Made by a program: the position numbers and the translations under genes. The notes under the pieces are model-generated. The model ran no database searches. It was not told the origin of the DNA and was given only the letters and a program-made list of their open reading frames with translations. A DNA stretch of 64,000 nucleotides from Aptenodytes patagonicus (Eukaryota > Chordata > Aves > Sphenisciformes > Spheniscidae): assembly GCF_965638725.1 (NCBI RefSeq), contig NC_134950.1:30504932-30568931 (forward strand), read 5' to 3'. Positions within the stretch are counted from its first letter, which is position 1. Each line of letters begins with the position of its first letter. This document shows, one piece after another, positions 50,083 to 63,139 of this stretch.

Positions 50083-53000
50083 CGGAGTTGGTCTAATGGT
50101 TCTGGGTTACTCCTGAATTCTGTGGCATTCCTGAAACTACTTCTGTTTCTTGACAAATATGATTCTTAGATTGCAATTGTTAAATTGCAGTAGGTTTCAA
50201 ACGTGCCCCGGTGAAAAAGGAAAGGTACTGACAAGTCGTACTGTGCACCAGCCAGGCTGCCCACGTGCCATCAAGCAGCTGGATACGTTTGGATACTTCA
50301 ACTTGCACTATGCTTGTGGAGTTTAACGTGGAACATAAAAAGAGAGAACACTGCTAGCATAATAATATCCTTAGAATGGAAATCAGTGAACCTACATCTA
50401 TGGTACATAAATATGCTTATTTGCATAGGTACATATCTGCATTTTACATTTGTAACAAAACTTGCATGTGTTACAGGTGCAGGTGTTTTTTCAGCAGTTC
50501 AGTTGCTCAAAAAGAGAAATACTTCTGCAAAACAGCTGTTACTGAAATTATTTTTTTTTCCTGTCCCTTTGTTATTAACTCTTTTTGAGAAAATGTGACA
50601 GCAGCACTGCATCCCTAACTGGCTCACAGAAATTATTCTATCTTATTGTGACTATCACCAATGTGGACAGTAAAATTAAAAGGTATGGCAAATCAAAGTC
50701 AGAATAGCCAGTCAGAAATATAGCCAAATAAGCCCTGAATGAAGTTTTAAGCAGCATTTGATGAAAAAAGGTTCAACAATAATAAAAAGAACAACAACCT
50801 TTTCAGTAGCCATATACCATTTGTTTTGCTACTGCTGTTTTGATAGACGAGTTAGCACTTTTTTACTCACTCTTTCTGAAGGAACCATGAATTTTAATGC
50901 TTTGTCACTGACAAAAGAAAAAGAAACTTCTCAGAATTTCTGCTGCTCCTGTTTTTCACTGCTTAGTCTCTTAGGAGACCGGAAACAAAAAATATTCTTA
51001 GCCACCCAATGCAGCTTACAATAAAACACAAATTAAATTTTTCTCTAGCATTTTGACAAAAATCCTAATATCAGAAATTGCTTTCAGACAACACCCTGAC
51101 CCTATAAAAATAGTTATGTTAGAAGATGTCTTTGAATTGTCCCATTTCACCCATCTTTAAGGTCAAGGGTATACAGGCTAAGTTTCTTACTGCTATTTCT
51201 TCACTGTACTCAAGCAAGCAGCAGAGGGCACAGCTCCCTGCTGAAAGCCTTCCAAGGAGGAGGTTGTGTGACTATGCCTCATTCTGCTTAAAATGTTTTC
51301 TGTCTATGTTTTGATTAAAACATTGCAGTTTCCTCAGTCAGTAACACCTCTGAAAGAAGGCGTTTCTCTTTTGCTATTTATCCAACAGTCAATTCTGTAT
51401 GAAATCATGAGATTTAGTTATGCCTAATGCAACTTCCAGAATACAGGTGTTATCACAGACTACTGAAGTAATTATTTACACACTGTTTTGTACAGAACTC
51501 CAGAAATTGAATATGTTTTGTTACCTTGGACAAACATCTGCTCCATACATACAGCTCAAATTTGTTCACGAGCAATAGCAGTAATACTTGGCAAAGCTAT
51601 ATTCAAACTGATCAGCAGCTCCAACTGAAGGGTACAAATCCTGAAAACGTATCATGCAGGTAACAATTTTCAGCAGTCTCATGGCACACAAATGTGATTT
51701 TCAACTTCTGGCCCTAAACTCTGGGGTCTGTGGATTCTTTCCAAGGTGAAAGACAACTGAGAAGAGCAAGCCTGCTTTCAGTAGGCTTTGATGTTCTGTA
51801 TCTTTGCTGGTAAATGTTTAAGCATCTGGAAGTCAAAGGGCTGAAAACCCCTAATGTAGGGCAGGTAAAACGTACCATTGTAGCAGTCTGCCTTTCTCTT
51901 TCATCTGTTATATCTATAAACCAGATTAAGTCTGTTGCAGCTATATATGCTTCTTTCATATTAAGGTACAGAATTAAAAGGAAAAAAATCCCATAGAACT
52001 ACCCCATCATTTCTGATACAGATTGTTTAATGTTGTATCAGTATAACTGCAAATAATAAAATTTGTATTTATTACCATGCCATGTCCACCTACAAATCTG
52101 TTGGGGTATCTAAATGTATTAGTTGCAATTCAATATATTCCTGAATATGAGGTGCATAATGACATTTATAAAGTTTTGTTGGTATTTGCTAGAAAATATG
52201 GACTACATAAGCTCACAGAACACCTGGTAACAAGAAAAGATTATGGATACTTCATTCTTTGGACACAATTTTTTTTCCTTGCTTCAGACATTGGCTGTTC
52301 TCATAACTGGGACTGGGAGTTATAGGACAGATAGTTTTATATTTTATAGGTCTGTCTGCAAATAAAAATAGAGAGATGTATTATCTTTCACCACTCACTT
52401 TAAAACAAATGCTCAGTTAGTATTAAAAGCCTAAAACTGTAGCCAATAGCAGATAAAACTCCCCAGTTAAGCTGACAATTTTCCCCTCACAAAGAGGGGC
52501 CAGGTTTTGATCCTATCCGCAATAATCAGCCATGCATAGACAAACTGAGCTGTATCTCTCCCATTAGCAAAGCCCGGTGCAGAAAGCAGGCGCGAGGTAA
52601 TACGAGACAATAGCTCTTTCACAACCATTGGGGTCCTATTATCTCCCACCTTTATGCCACAGGCCAATATTTACTATGTCTTATTTTATTTTTAAGGCGA
52701 TCCTTATCTCTTGCACCCTATGCAATACTTTGCACAAGGATGGCCACAGCTTCCTCAGATCAAGCGATGCCTGATGGCTTGGAAGCACTCTCCTTCTAGT
52801 TCACTCCAGAACTTTCATAACTTGCAACTTTCCTCCCACTAGTTTACCTATAATAGCTATAAGGGGAGATTATCTAATACCGTTTATTTAATTTTGACCA
52901 GAGCATTACAAATGACAATACCTTGATTTTCTGTAAATATCAACTAAAAACGATTACTATGAGAGCTAGTGAAATATTTTTGAAATTTTTTCTAGGATTT

Positions 53001-56000
53001 TTTCACAAATCAATTCACTATCAAGATACGTAGTATTTGGCACTTTAAAAATGAAAAATTTCCTTTGAACATTCTTGTAATTTAATATTTTTTAGAAGAG
53101 TTTTCTGTTTTTTCTGGCCAGTGTCCTTAAAATAAGACTATTTTACAATCATTCCTTTACTATGTTCATTTTTAATTTCATACTCACAAATAAGGTCAAT
53201 AGGTGTCCTACTATGCATAAAGTTAGGTACATCTATAGTGGTTTGCAGGTTCAGACCTTTAGACATTAAAACTTTGTCCACACTCATCTGGAAAGCCAGG
53301 GATCCACTTTTATTTATACTGTGAAAGTTTTGCCAAGGATATCACATTTCTTTAATCCCAGTTTCCCGGAAAGGTGCTAACACTTTCCCTGCAGAGTGTG
53401 GATAGCCTAAAATGTGGAGGCAATAATCAGTGGTTGATGGAATACAGGCTTGTGTTTTAAGAAGCTTATTACCATCCATGATCCTCAGCCTTCTTATGCC
53501 CTGTGCTGCTGGGACATTTTTTTCTGGTTGCTGTCTCAGCAATTTAGTCTCATAGTTCTAATGCATTAGTATAATGTGACAATATCTGGACTACAAGTAC
53601 TCTGGAGGAATGCACGAGAGCCACAAAATAATTATAAAATGCTTTAAATCATATTATTTTAACTTACATTTATAGATAATTTACTTCAATCCCTGTTGCA
53701 ATTTGTAAAAAGCTTTTATTTTGGAAAAAAGTTCAGTGCTATTTGAGTTCAGAAGCCTTTCCTCCTAGCACGAAGTTGTTGTAAAAAGATTTGAAATAGT
53801 TTTTGTCAGATAGAAGAGAGAACTTGAAAGAAGTTGCCCAAATGACAAGCGCTGTGCAACAAGAAGTAACAAGTATCAGCCACCCTTCCTAAGTTGCATC
53901 ACCTTAGTTCCTGGGACTTTGTTTAAAGTCAAACCTAATTTCTTTGCCATCTGAAGAAAGGCTGATGGTACAGCCACACTGTAACTTCAGCAATTAAAAA
54001 AAGTGGTAAGTCTATTCAAAGAAATACTGGATTCTTTTCCTTTGAATCCTGGTTCATGAGCTTTTTGTGAGCTCAAGAGCTTCTTCATAACATTAACCTT
54101 ATTCTCTATATTCATGCAGAAAAAAACCCATGTTTTTGACAGGTTTTAATTTGAAGTTGTAAGAACCAGCAGCTTAGACTTTACTTAAGAAATACTAGTA
54201 ATTAAATACTTTACTAACAGTGAAAGGGTCATAGTTAAAAGCTGAAGTGCACTTAGGGAGGTATAAAAGGGTGTAACGGGAGGAATCATAAGCCTGTTGT
54301 GTTGGGTTTCAAGAAGCAAACCAGTTGTTGTGTCAGTCACACACAGCCTGCTGCATTTAAATCAGAGGTCTAGAATTACTTTAGAGCCTGGCTGATGAGA
54401 CAGTAAAAAGGTCACAATTCTGAAATCTTGGCTCCTTTTCCAAGAGATCATTTTACTGAGTCTCTGCCATGCTCACCTCGCGCAGAAAGAATATTTTTCA
54501 TAGTCAGAAAATTGACATTGATTATCTGATCAAGTAAAAGATACTATGGCAATTTTTCCACATTATATTCCCATTGCATCTGTCTAACAAGACAAGATTT
54601 ATATTTCCTTTTGCTATTATTCCTAAAACTTCATTCCTTCCTTTGTTAGAAAATTCAAAATTATCTTGCCCCACTCTTCTGTATTATTTGTCACTGGATT
54701 TCTTTATATTATATTGTCCCCATATCATGCTGGAATTCACCATCTGTTTCACTCAAACCATAAACACAATTTCAGATCTCTCTGAATTACTCCTAACTGG
54801 TCACTTGTTTTTTTCAGTGGTCCAGCCAATAGTTCTTGGCGACTGACAGGTCTTTTATATTATCTATATAACTAACTCACAGTGACCAACACTGTCTACA
54901 GATAACTGATAGCAGGCAAGGAATAGATGGGTCTTTGGCTCTTTCACCCTGCTGTGAGTGTGAACAACTGCAGTTGATTTGGTGCTGTGGCTCTCATAGG
55001 AGTGAAGGAACTTATCCTACATTATTCCAAAGGAACGATGATAATTGACATGAGATCTGGTCAAAAGTCAGGATGTCTGTTCTGCAAGGAACACATTCTG
55101 TTTCAAAACAGTTCTTTAAAGAAGTTATAAATTTTACTGATGGCTGCTAAATCCCCCCACAAATACATTCAAAAGAGTTCTGATTCTCGAAGTGAAAAAC
55201 TCTTGAGCCATGAACACCTTTGCCCCAATGGACCAAGCTTATCTGTCCTTCCAGGACACCTAACTGTCCTAGGGGACAGGCAGGAAGCTGGGCCGCTTCC
55301 GTGTCACTAATAACCTTGTAACTTGGACTCATACCCTAAATCTTCTCCTGTGGCAGGAGAGAGGCTGCAAGTCCTGAGTGCCCGGGATGAAGGTGGCTTT
55401 TTCAGGGCTCCTGGGCTGCCTGCCATACGGCTTGGTTCTCCAGAGCAGTGGGCTGCATCTTTTTAGTGTCTGGTGCCAAGTTTGGTTTCTGAAGCCTCAA
55501 AACTTAGTCACCAACACCAGCCTGAGTCTCTTTCAGTGCTAAACATGGCAGTAATTTATCACAGCCATTACAGATTGTAGCAGCCAAGACAGCGGCAAGC
55601 CTCCCAGTTCCCCTTGCCCCAACAGGGTGCTGAAGGCTTGATGCAAGCCTGGTTACTGAGGTCTTCGGACTCCCTGCCGGAGAACTACAAGTTAATAACT
55701 GGCCAAGTCCAGCATACCTAATATTTCCAGCTGATTTATTAGTTTTGCTGTCTTCATTTCTCGCCTAGTTTACATAGCAAGGTTGCCCAAGGACCATAAA
55801 TTGTGCACCCTTCACCTCAAGCAGAAATTTAATGATGTAGTGAAACACTGATATCATCTTAGTAATCTGACTAAGAAATTGGTCAGGGACTAAGCAGATG
55901 AATCTGTCTCTCTTTCAGCAGAAATTTGTGGTGGTAATTTTCCTTTGAACGTTTTCCAGTCTGATGAAACATAATTTCTGAACAACAACAAAAAATTAAC

Positions 56001-57336
56001 AGAAAATTGCAATCTGCCTATAACTGAGATGCATCTAAAAGCTGTCATATTCCTAGGCATCAATGCCACAAGTTTTACAGGTTATAACATTACTTGCACA
56101 ATGGTATCTGAAATTCCTGACGTCAGCTGCAGACATCTGCAAAGGCAGATATCAGTAGTTTCCTATTACTGAGAATAGTCTGTAAGAAAACAGGAAAATG
56201 TCAACAGGTTCCATTTTTGCAACGCAGGATGACAAGGCAATGCTTACGTAGTCTATGATAAACCTTACTTTATATAGAAATAATTACTCCATACACTCAG
56301 TTCAAATGGTTACAAATATAGATAATACCACAACTATTTAACTATGCTGCAGTACTTGTCAAGCATATGGTCCTAAAAATACAAGCCTGCTTTTAAGCGT
56401 GTATGAGACAGAGTTTAAGCCAGGCAAAATCCCATATGTATTAGTAGAACTTAGCTTTAAAACAGAGAGTCAGGGCATGGTATTTTATTACTGAAGAAAT
56501 AGGTGATTGTCTGTAAATATTCTTGAACTAAAAGACAGGACCTACTTCAGGAGAAAACTTTGGAAGTTGAACTTCAGTCATGGACTTACCCAGATATCAG
56601 TCCCCAAGAAGATTGCCTTGAAGATTCCCAGCAGTACACAAATGGCTTGAGATCATTCCCAAAACATCTGAAGCTGGTAGGACTTAGCAGGCTTTGGACC
56701 TTCTCTTTTATCAATGAGAGCATTGCTGTCACATTAATGTAATATTTAATAATATATGAACCATTTTGTTGCACACTGATGTTGTTATTTGTTTTCTACC
56801 ACTAAAAGCTACTGAGATTGATTATTTTTTAGTGATTGTCAAAATTAATGTTCTAAAATCCACACATAGATGTCTTAAATCATTGACATGGATTTTCAAA
56901 AAGGCTGAGCATCCATTGCTTTCTGCGTAGTCTGCACTTTTGTACCATAACTATCCTTTGGATTGTGAAGATTTAATGTAAAGGTCTTTGGGCAACATTT
57001 GAACACTTAGGATGATGTATATTTTAATTTGGCATCTAACTCATATCTGTCTTAATATATGTACTGAATCAAAAAGTAAACAGATTGCAAACCACACTGT
57101 TTCCTTATTACAATCCTTTCTCTTATCAGAGTTTATCATGCCATTCTGAAATCATATGAAATCAATAAATGTTGGTTAGAAAATATTCATGTCTTTACTG
57201 TTTAAGTAGGCATATAAAAACCCAGGTGTAAGTTAGAAATTCAGAAGAAAATCAAAGCAGAGATCTTGTCTTAACAGCTTTCATCAGCACCAGTAGTTTC
57301 GTTTTGAAGAAAACAGTACCTTGCAAGGAGAAAAAA
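50083..57336. other. intergenic DNA upstream of the CA1-like pseudogene
   Basis: No gene is seen. A consensus TATAAAAGG occurs on the plus strand at 54262-54270. The stretch at 55300-55700 is G+C richer than its surroundings but unidentified. Confidence 0.4.
54262..54270 (+). promoter_or_regulatory. possible upstream TATA box
   Basis: TATAAAAGGG stands 3.1 kb upstream of the CA1-like start, on the same strand. An acceptor-like TCTTAACAG ends at 57277, 60 bases before the ATG, so a spliced non-coding first exon, as mammalian CA1 has, is possible. Unproven. Confidence 0.25.
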
Positions 57337-57373
57337 ATGGCAAGTTTGAACTGGAGTTATGAAGGCAACAATG
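57337..57373 (+). pseudogene. CA1: CA1-like exon 1
   Basis: It encodes MASLNWSYEGNN plus one base of Gly, with a GTAAAA donor. The family's WGY reads WSY. The exon is 37 nt, the usual size. Confidence 0.88.
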
Positions 57374-57586
57374 GTAAAAGCCATCTTTAATAGAAAATCA
57401 GATTTATTTATAATATATTGAATATTTCTTTCTTTTCCTTATAAAAATTCTTCAGAATTACATGGGTTATTAACATATCAAGTATCTGTATTACGTATAC
57501 AATTGGTTCCAAGGGAAAGTGTCATTAATCAGTATTGGTACAGAATTTGAAGTAGAAAACATCAATTATTTATATATTTTGCCTAG

Positions 57587-57784
57587 GACCTGACCAGTGG
57601 CACAAGTTATACCCTATTGCCAACAGAGACCGTCAATCTCCTATTGGTATTAAAACCAAGGAAGTCAAAAAAGATGCATCTCTGGGGCTTCTCTGGATCA
57701 CTTGGAAACCTCCCACATGCAAGGAGATTGTCAATGTTGGACATTCATTCCAGGTGAATTTTGCAGATAAGGACAATCAATCAG
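57587..57784 (+). pseudogene. CA1: CA1-like exon 2
   Basis: This is 198 nt, the exact family length, starting [19 protein letters not shown]. The proton-shuttle His64 is kept in NVGHSF, but CA1-specific His67 is Gln. The middle ([16 protein letters not shown]) is unusually diverged. Confidence 0.92.
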
Positions 57785-60700
57785 GTTAGTAAAAAGGGGA
57801 TATGGAGTGGGGAATGTGAGACATTTTCTTTTTTAATTTTCTTTTTCTCTAATTTATATAGAAAACAAGACTAGTTGCCTTTCAGGAGTTTTTGTATAGA
57901 TTAGGGTATGCTTGCTAATTTTGTTACACTAGTTGGCAACAACCTTTAAGTGTCACAGAAGATCCAAATTATGTTCTTTAAAATTAGGACTTGTTGGCAA
58001 GTGTTTTTGTGTTAATGGCAAAAGCACTCCCAGTAGGAAACCTCCAGGATAATCACTGATTTGGGGAGGGGAAGGTAGGAGGAGGGTTTCTGAACACAGT
58101 TACTCAATCGTGCTTTTTTTCTTTAATCAACATGCGGTGGGAGATTTATACATATGTAAAAATTACTCACAGTATAACTCCATATGAAATCAGTCTGGAC
58201 TGAGTTTTTTTCCTCAGGGAGTCTTATTACCTTGATAGCAAAGGAGATTTCTTTGTGCTGATGTATAATATTGCAAGTGCTGCAAGAACTCCAGGCACAT
58301 ATTTCTAAGCATCGTGCACAATTACAGGTGCCTATCACAACAGTGGGAATCAATACACGTTTATGTGCTTGTAAGGAAGGAATTAATGATAATGACCAAT
58401 TAACAGTGTCAATAACATCCGAGTACACCTGTGGCATCTCATAATCTAAATTCAGAAAACAACAAGTACCTATAACTGTTACTTCTGTGAAGAAAGAGAC
58501 CTTTAAAATACTGTCATAAATAATACAGATTTTAGTGGGAAGTGAATTCCATGAGGTAGGACTCTTTCTTCTGCAGTTATTAAAATCCAATTACTGTTTC
58601 TGGCAAACTGCTGTTTTTCTGCATTACTTTTCCTTTTATTTGTCTCTGGAGTAGAAGCTGTATTCACATATATTTCACCTGAATTTTTGAACCATATTGA
58701 GGAGACATACAGATTTACTATAACCAATGCACTCGTATACATACCTAGAATTAAAACCTTCAATAACTTCGGCTTAACTGCACAAACTGTTGGGTTTGTT
58801 GTTTTCTTTTTTTTTCTCCAAAAGTTTAAAAATTATCTAATATCAAAACATGTTAACATGGAGAAAACTGCTTACACCTTATAAAATCTTTGAAATCTGT
58901 AATTTGCCTGTCAGGAAGACTTTATTGATTAATGTTTTTACCTTACTTCCTGCATTTACAGTGCTGACAGGTGGACCTCTCACTGGAACACATAGATTGC
59001 CAATTGGATGATCAAGGCTCAGAGCACACTGTGGATGGAAAGAAATATGCCTCAGAGGTAGAGTCAATGAAAGAAAAGTCAAAGTCAAGTTTTCGAAGTC
59101 CGGTCACATATATCATCCCTAGGGGAAAAAAAAGCATATGTAGATAGCTTTGATAATTATTTTATTTTGCAAAAGCAATACTGTCTCTGTGTGTGCAAAG
59201 TTGACTTTGCAAGAGCAAATTGGGTTTTGTGGTCAGTACTTATTAATCTAAATTTAGATAATCTAAATCCATATTTAAATAATGAAATAGGGCTGAAAGG
59301 TGCAGGTATAAAGTAAGTAACATTTCCTAATTGTTTAAAAGGTTAGCTGTACAAGTACATTCAGCTTAATACTAAATCAGCTGCTTTTTAGAGAGTCTGA
59401 TCATCCAGTGCCCCACAATAATTGTAGCTGGAGCTCCTCAAAGCTACAAGCATGCTGATCACTGTGAGGTGGTTTTTTTCTGGCTTTTCAAGAACAGCAA
59501 ATAAGAAGGAAACCCAGAAGAAATTAATGAAGAGAAAGAGGTAAAAAAGTTATCATCTAGTAAGGGCCCCAGCAGCTGTCAAGTACATTAAATGTCTTCA
59601 GATAATGAAGCAAGGTCCGTTTTACAAAAATTAAAAACCACCTCTAAAGAAACAGATTTTGTTTTCCAGTGTCCTAGTGTCCTGCTAATAGTCATCAACA
59701 TGCCAACAAACAATTCATGTTCAATCCATGTAATGTTATCTTTGGCAGCTTTGTAGATTTTAGGAACATTACAACATGACAATCTAATGAGACGGATTAT
59801 ACCTTTTTAATTTAGGCATTAGGAACACACAGCCAGAAGCATGTTCCTAATAGGAAATTTTCCGCTGTTGAGAGTGCTAAAGCTATCTCATTTGATACAG
59901 CCAAGATAAGAAAGGGGTGTCCCTTTAGAATTGCTTTCTGCTGTAAAGAGATAGTGCACTTAAGCTGTGTTTAAGCAGCACATGATTAAGTGTTTATTAG
60001 TTTGCTTTGAATCAATAGTTTAAATATGTTGAAACAGTAAAGATGTTAAGTTGAAAAGACAGGAATTCAGCTTTAAAAAATACCAGAAATTTTTTAAAAT
60101 ATCTGATTTAAATCAGAATTTTAAAATTATGTGCATTATATGGTAATTTCCATGTCCTGTCTCTATATTTTAGAATCTCTTTCTTGTATTTTAAGAAGTT
60201 TTGATATTTTCTGTGACCATGTTGCTGAAACATTATACAAATAATCCTGGACTAGACTATTGCCATAGAGTTAAATAGTTGCTAAGGAATGCTAAGCATA
60301 TTCATAGGTGAGAAGGCATTAAAAGAAATTATTATGATTTCCAAGTTCTGTAAGTTTTTGGAAATTTGTATTTCACATGAAAAATAGCTCAAGATATAAT
60401 AAGCAACATATTAGGATGAACAAAAGTTCCTCAAAACTGTATTAAAGCAAAACTAAAAAGTTGTTGAAATATCTGTTGAATATAAACCATCCACAGTCAT
60501 GGTGTTCATGGCCCTACCATCAATCTTTAGCAGTAAATGGGACCGTTGTGAATAAAAATTGTACCATATGTAATAAAGTGGTTACACTCCTCAAAATGCT
60601 ATTTAATGTACTACATTTTTAAAGACATGGAAATAAAGGCATGCACAGGAGACTGTTAGCAGTAGAGTTAGAAAAATGTATGTCCCTTGTAAGTTGTGAT

Positions 60701-60966
60701 TTTCCACATCTCTGTGTACTTATCCCTAAAGTGTTCTCAGGAATATGTGCAGTTCTGCCTACCCCAAGATAAAGCCTGGGTATGAGTCCTGACAATGCCA
60801 GGGCAATTCAGCAGAACACTGTAAATCTGCAGGCGTTCACAAGCACGTTCTCAGTTTCACGGGCAGACCCTAAGAGCGCAGAGTGGCATTTCTAACTATT
60901 TTACTCTAATTGTGGCATTTCTTTGTAATAGAAACAGCAAAAATGATCCTGGCAATTGCTTTTTAG
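57785..60966 (+). other. CA1: introns 2 and 3 of the CA1-like pseudogene
   Basis: These are non-coding apart from exon 3. A 155-codon minus-strand frame at 58123-58590 lies in intron 2; it has no recognised domain and may be chance or a decayed element. Confidence 0.5.
58962..59057 (+). pseudogene. CA1: CA1-like exon 3 with 23-bp deletion
   Basis: It begins VLTGGPLTGTHRL and, in a different frame, ends DDQGSEHTVDGKKYASE. The FHFHWGS part between them is gone: 7 bases remain where 30 are expected. The TTTACAG acceptor and GTAGAG donor are intact, so the lesion is inside the exon. The downstream frame has TGA at 59009-59011. Confidence 0.92.
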
Positions 60967-61062
60967 CTTCATCTCATTCACTGGAACTCAGACAAGTATT
61001 CGAATGTAGCTGAGGCGTTGGAGAAGCCGGGTGGCTTGGCAATTGTCACTGTTTTCCTGAAG
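60967..61062 (+). pseudogene. CA1: CA1-like exon 4
   Basis: It encodes [20 protein letters not shown] to VTVFLK, 96 nt. Zinc ligand His119 is kept. The extra codon in NSDKY matches mammalian CA1 (NSAKY). Confidence 0.92.
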
Positions 61063-61941
61063 GTCAGTTACTGACATACTGAAAACACGTGTCTCTCTTC
61101 CCTTATCAAAAATGCAGTCAGTGATGAGGAGTAGGAAAAACACGTCTTTGTGTTAAATCGGTGGAGATGACTGTCTCTTATCCTGATTAAGCCCATGTTG
61201 CCAGCTGTGCCCATGCTTCTACATGGACATTTTACCCAAACCCCCATTTCATCCACGGAGCTTTCTGGAAGAGCTGTGCTTTAAAGGCATTAGTGCTAGC
61301 GAGCTTGTGGTGTTTCGTCCACCTTTGTAACAGGCAATGCTCACACCTTTTGTGTTTGCTTTCCACTCCATTAACAGTGATGTGAACTTTCACAGAAAGA
61401 CCGTTTGAGTCACGTGTGCTATTAATGTCTATCAATCAGAAAAGAAAATTCTAAATCAGAACTCCAAGAAATCTTGAATCTATGCACGTGACATATTTAG
61501 CCTTTCAAAACCAACTGAGGCAGGAAAAAGAATTCCTTATTATTAAGGACTTTGTTATATTAAGGAAATATCATAAAATAATAATTTTATTATTATATAC
61601 TGCTAAATTATAATTACTCATAGTTCACATTGCAAGAAAGATACCAGCAAAACCATCTTTCTGAATGCTTTCAAAGCTAATTTCAATGATAAGCACATAT
61701 GATCAAAGCAATCACATACTTCTGAACCACAGAATATTTTTGCACTACTGTTTTCATTACTCTGCAAAGCAGAAGCAAGACTTCCTGTTATTTCCTCGGA
61801 AGTTCTAAATTTTCTCTCGTTCATAGTGGGTTTGCAAAGCTAAACTAATCAACATTTATAAAGCATCTTCTTATTCTTGATTCTGTTAGAATAAAACTAT
61901 TGTTACATATTTAGGATTTTAAAGTATTTTTTTATTTACAG

Positions 61942-62004
61942 CTTGGCTTATGCAATGAAAACCTGAAGGGTGTCTTGAAGGCCTTGGATTCAATAAAGAC
62001 TAAG
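61942..62004 (+). pseudogene. CA1: CA1-like exon 5
   Basis: This is 63 nt, the standard length, encoding LGLCNENLKGVLKALDSIK plus TK between TTTACAG and GTAAAC. Confidence 0.9.
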
Positions 62005-62983
62005 GTAAACATCATCACAGCCTGATATAATATACAGAGTAGTTAAATTAAAATCTATGCAGTCTCTCATATGCCTTTTTGAGGACTTCAGAATAATGCA
62101 GGGGTTCAGCTGAAGGAGGCTGTTGAGACATAGGAGCTGAAAGCATGATCCTGGATGTGAGTTTATGGGATCCTGTAAGATATTTTGTATTGTTGAGGCT
62201 GCACCCTGTAGACAGCTATGGGCTCTTTGTGTAAGAGTAAGAGTACACAGTTCCTGATCCCTACCTAATCCTATGCTTCTGTCTGTCTATTTAAAATTAC
62301 CCCTGGTGTCCACCACCAGCACTCACAATGACAAACTGAAGTTTTGCTCAGTTGAAAGAGGGGAAAAAAGGGAGAAGAAATAACACCAGAACTGCACTTT
62401 TCTTAAGCTGTTTTGTAAAGCAGTGACTATTCCCACTAAGCCTCTCATAAAGGCACAAGATAAGCAGAGATAGAATCTGAATATTTGAATTTTAGTGAAG
62501 CATGTTAAAAATACTATACAGCATCTCCCACAAGATTTTAAAAAGGAATGTGGACTTTGACCCTGAACATGCAAGCATTATCAACATGTATGAATACTCC
62601 CTTTAGCCTCAACAGACAGCTGAAAATTAATTATACACTGAAGTGTTTTGCTTGCTCAGGAGCAGAGTTCAGTATTTTGAAAAAAAAAACAAAACAAAAC
62701 ACAACCCTGTAGTCAGTGATGACTGAACTCTTTGGTATCTGGTACCATTTGGGGGGGAAGTTGTTTTTTGTTTGGTTTTTTGAGTAACACTGCTCATCGT
62801 CGGTGGTGACAGCCTAGATGTATCTCAGTGTCAAACTTACCACCAGGACAAGCAACTCACCTCTGATGCTATGAGGAAACACTAGTGTTTTGAAATGACC
62901 TTCTCTGATTTAGGAACACACTCCCTTGTAGCCTGAGATGTAAATCCTATCTTACTCATGGGTTTCATGAGCATCTTCCACAG

Positions 62984-63139
62984 GGTAAGCAAGCTCCCTT
63001 TTCTGATTTTGATCCTTCAAGCCTACTGCCTAAATCCATGGATTACTGGACCTACAATGGCTCTCTGACTCATCCTCTTCTCCGTAAGAGTGTCATCTGG
63101 ATTATCCTTAAAGAGCCAATTACTATCAGCTCAGAGCAG
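62984..63139 (+). pseudogene. CA1: CA1-like exon 6
   Basis: This is 156 nt, from [16 protein letters not shown] to [24 protein letters not shown] keeps Thr199 and His200, but Pro202 is Leu and the usual Glu205 is Lys. The acceptor is TTCCACAG and the donor GTACGG. Confidence 0.92.

Larger units (their letters stand above)
57337..63139 (+). pseudogene. CA1: carbonic anhydrase 1-like pseudogene, exons 1-6
   Basis: Six of the seven expected coding exons are present: 57337-57373, 57587-57784, 58962-59057, 60967-61062, 61942-62004 and 62984-63139. Exon 7 is not found before the right edge and probably lies beyond it. CA1 identity rests on MASLNWSYEGNN, KLYPIAN, INVGHSF-type residues ([10 protein letters not shown]), an exon 4 one codon longer than in CA2/CA3 (HWNSDKYSN), and LTHP with His at CA II position 200. 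It lies opposite in strand to CA3, as in mammals. All splice sites are canonical. Exon 3 is 96 nt instead of 119: a 23-bp deletion removes the segment with zinc ligands His94 and His96, shifts the frame and gives a TGA at 59009-59011, for a predicted 94-residue stub. Other active-site changes (Pro202 to Leu) fit relaxed selection. A cytosolic CA function is therefore lost, unless the deletion is an assembly error or a polymorphism. Confidence 0.88.

Noticed and set aside
58123..58590. 155-codon minus-strand frame in the CA1-like intron 2
   Set aside because: It is cysteine-rich but matches no family I know, has no splice sites, and lies in an intron of a pseudogene.
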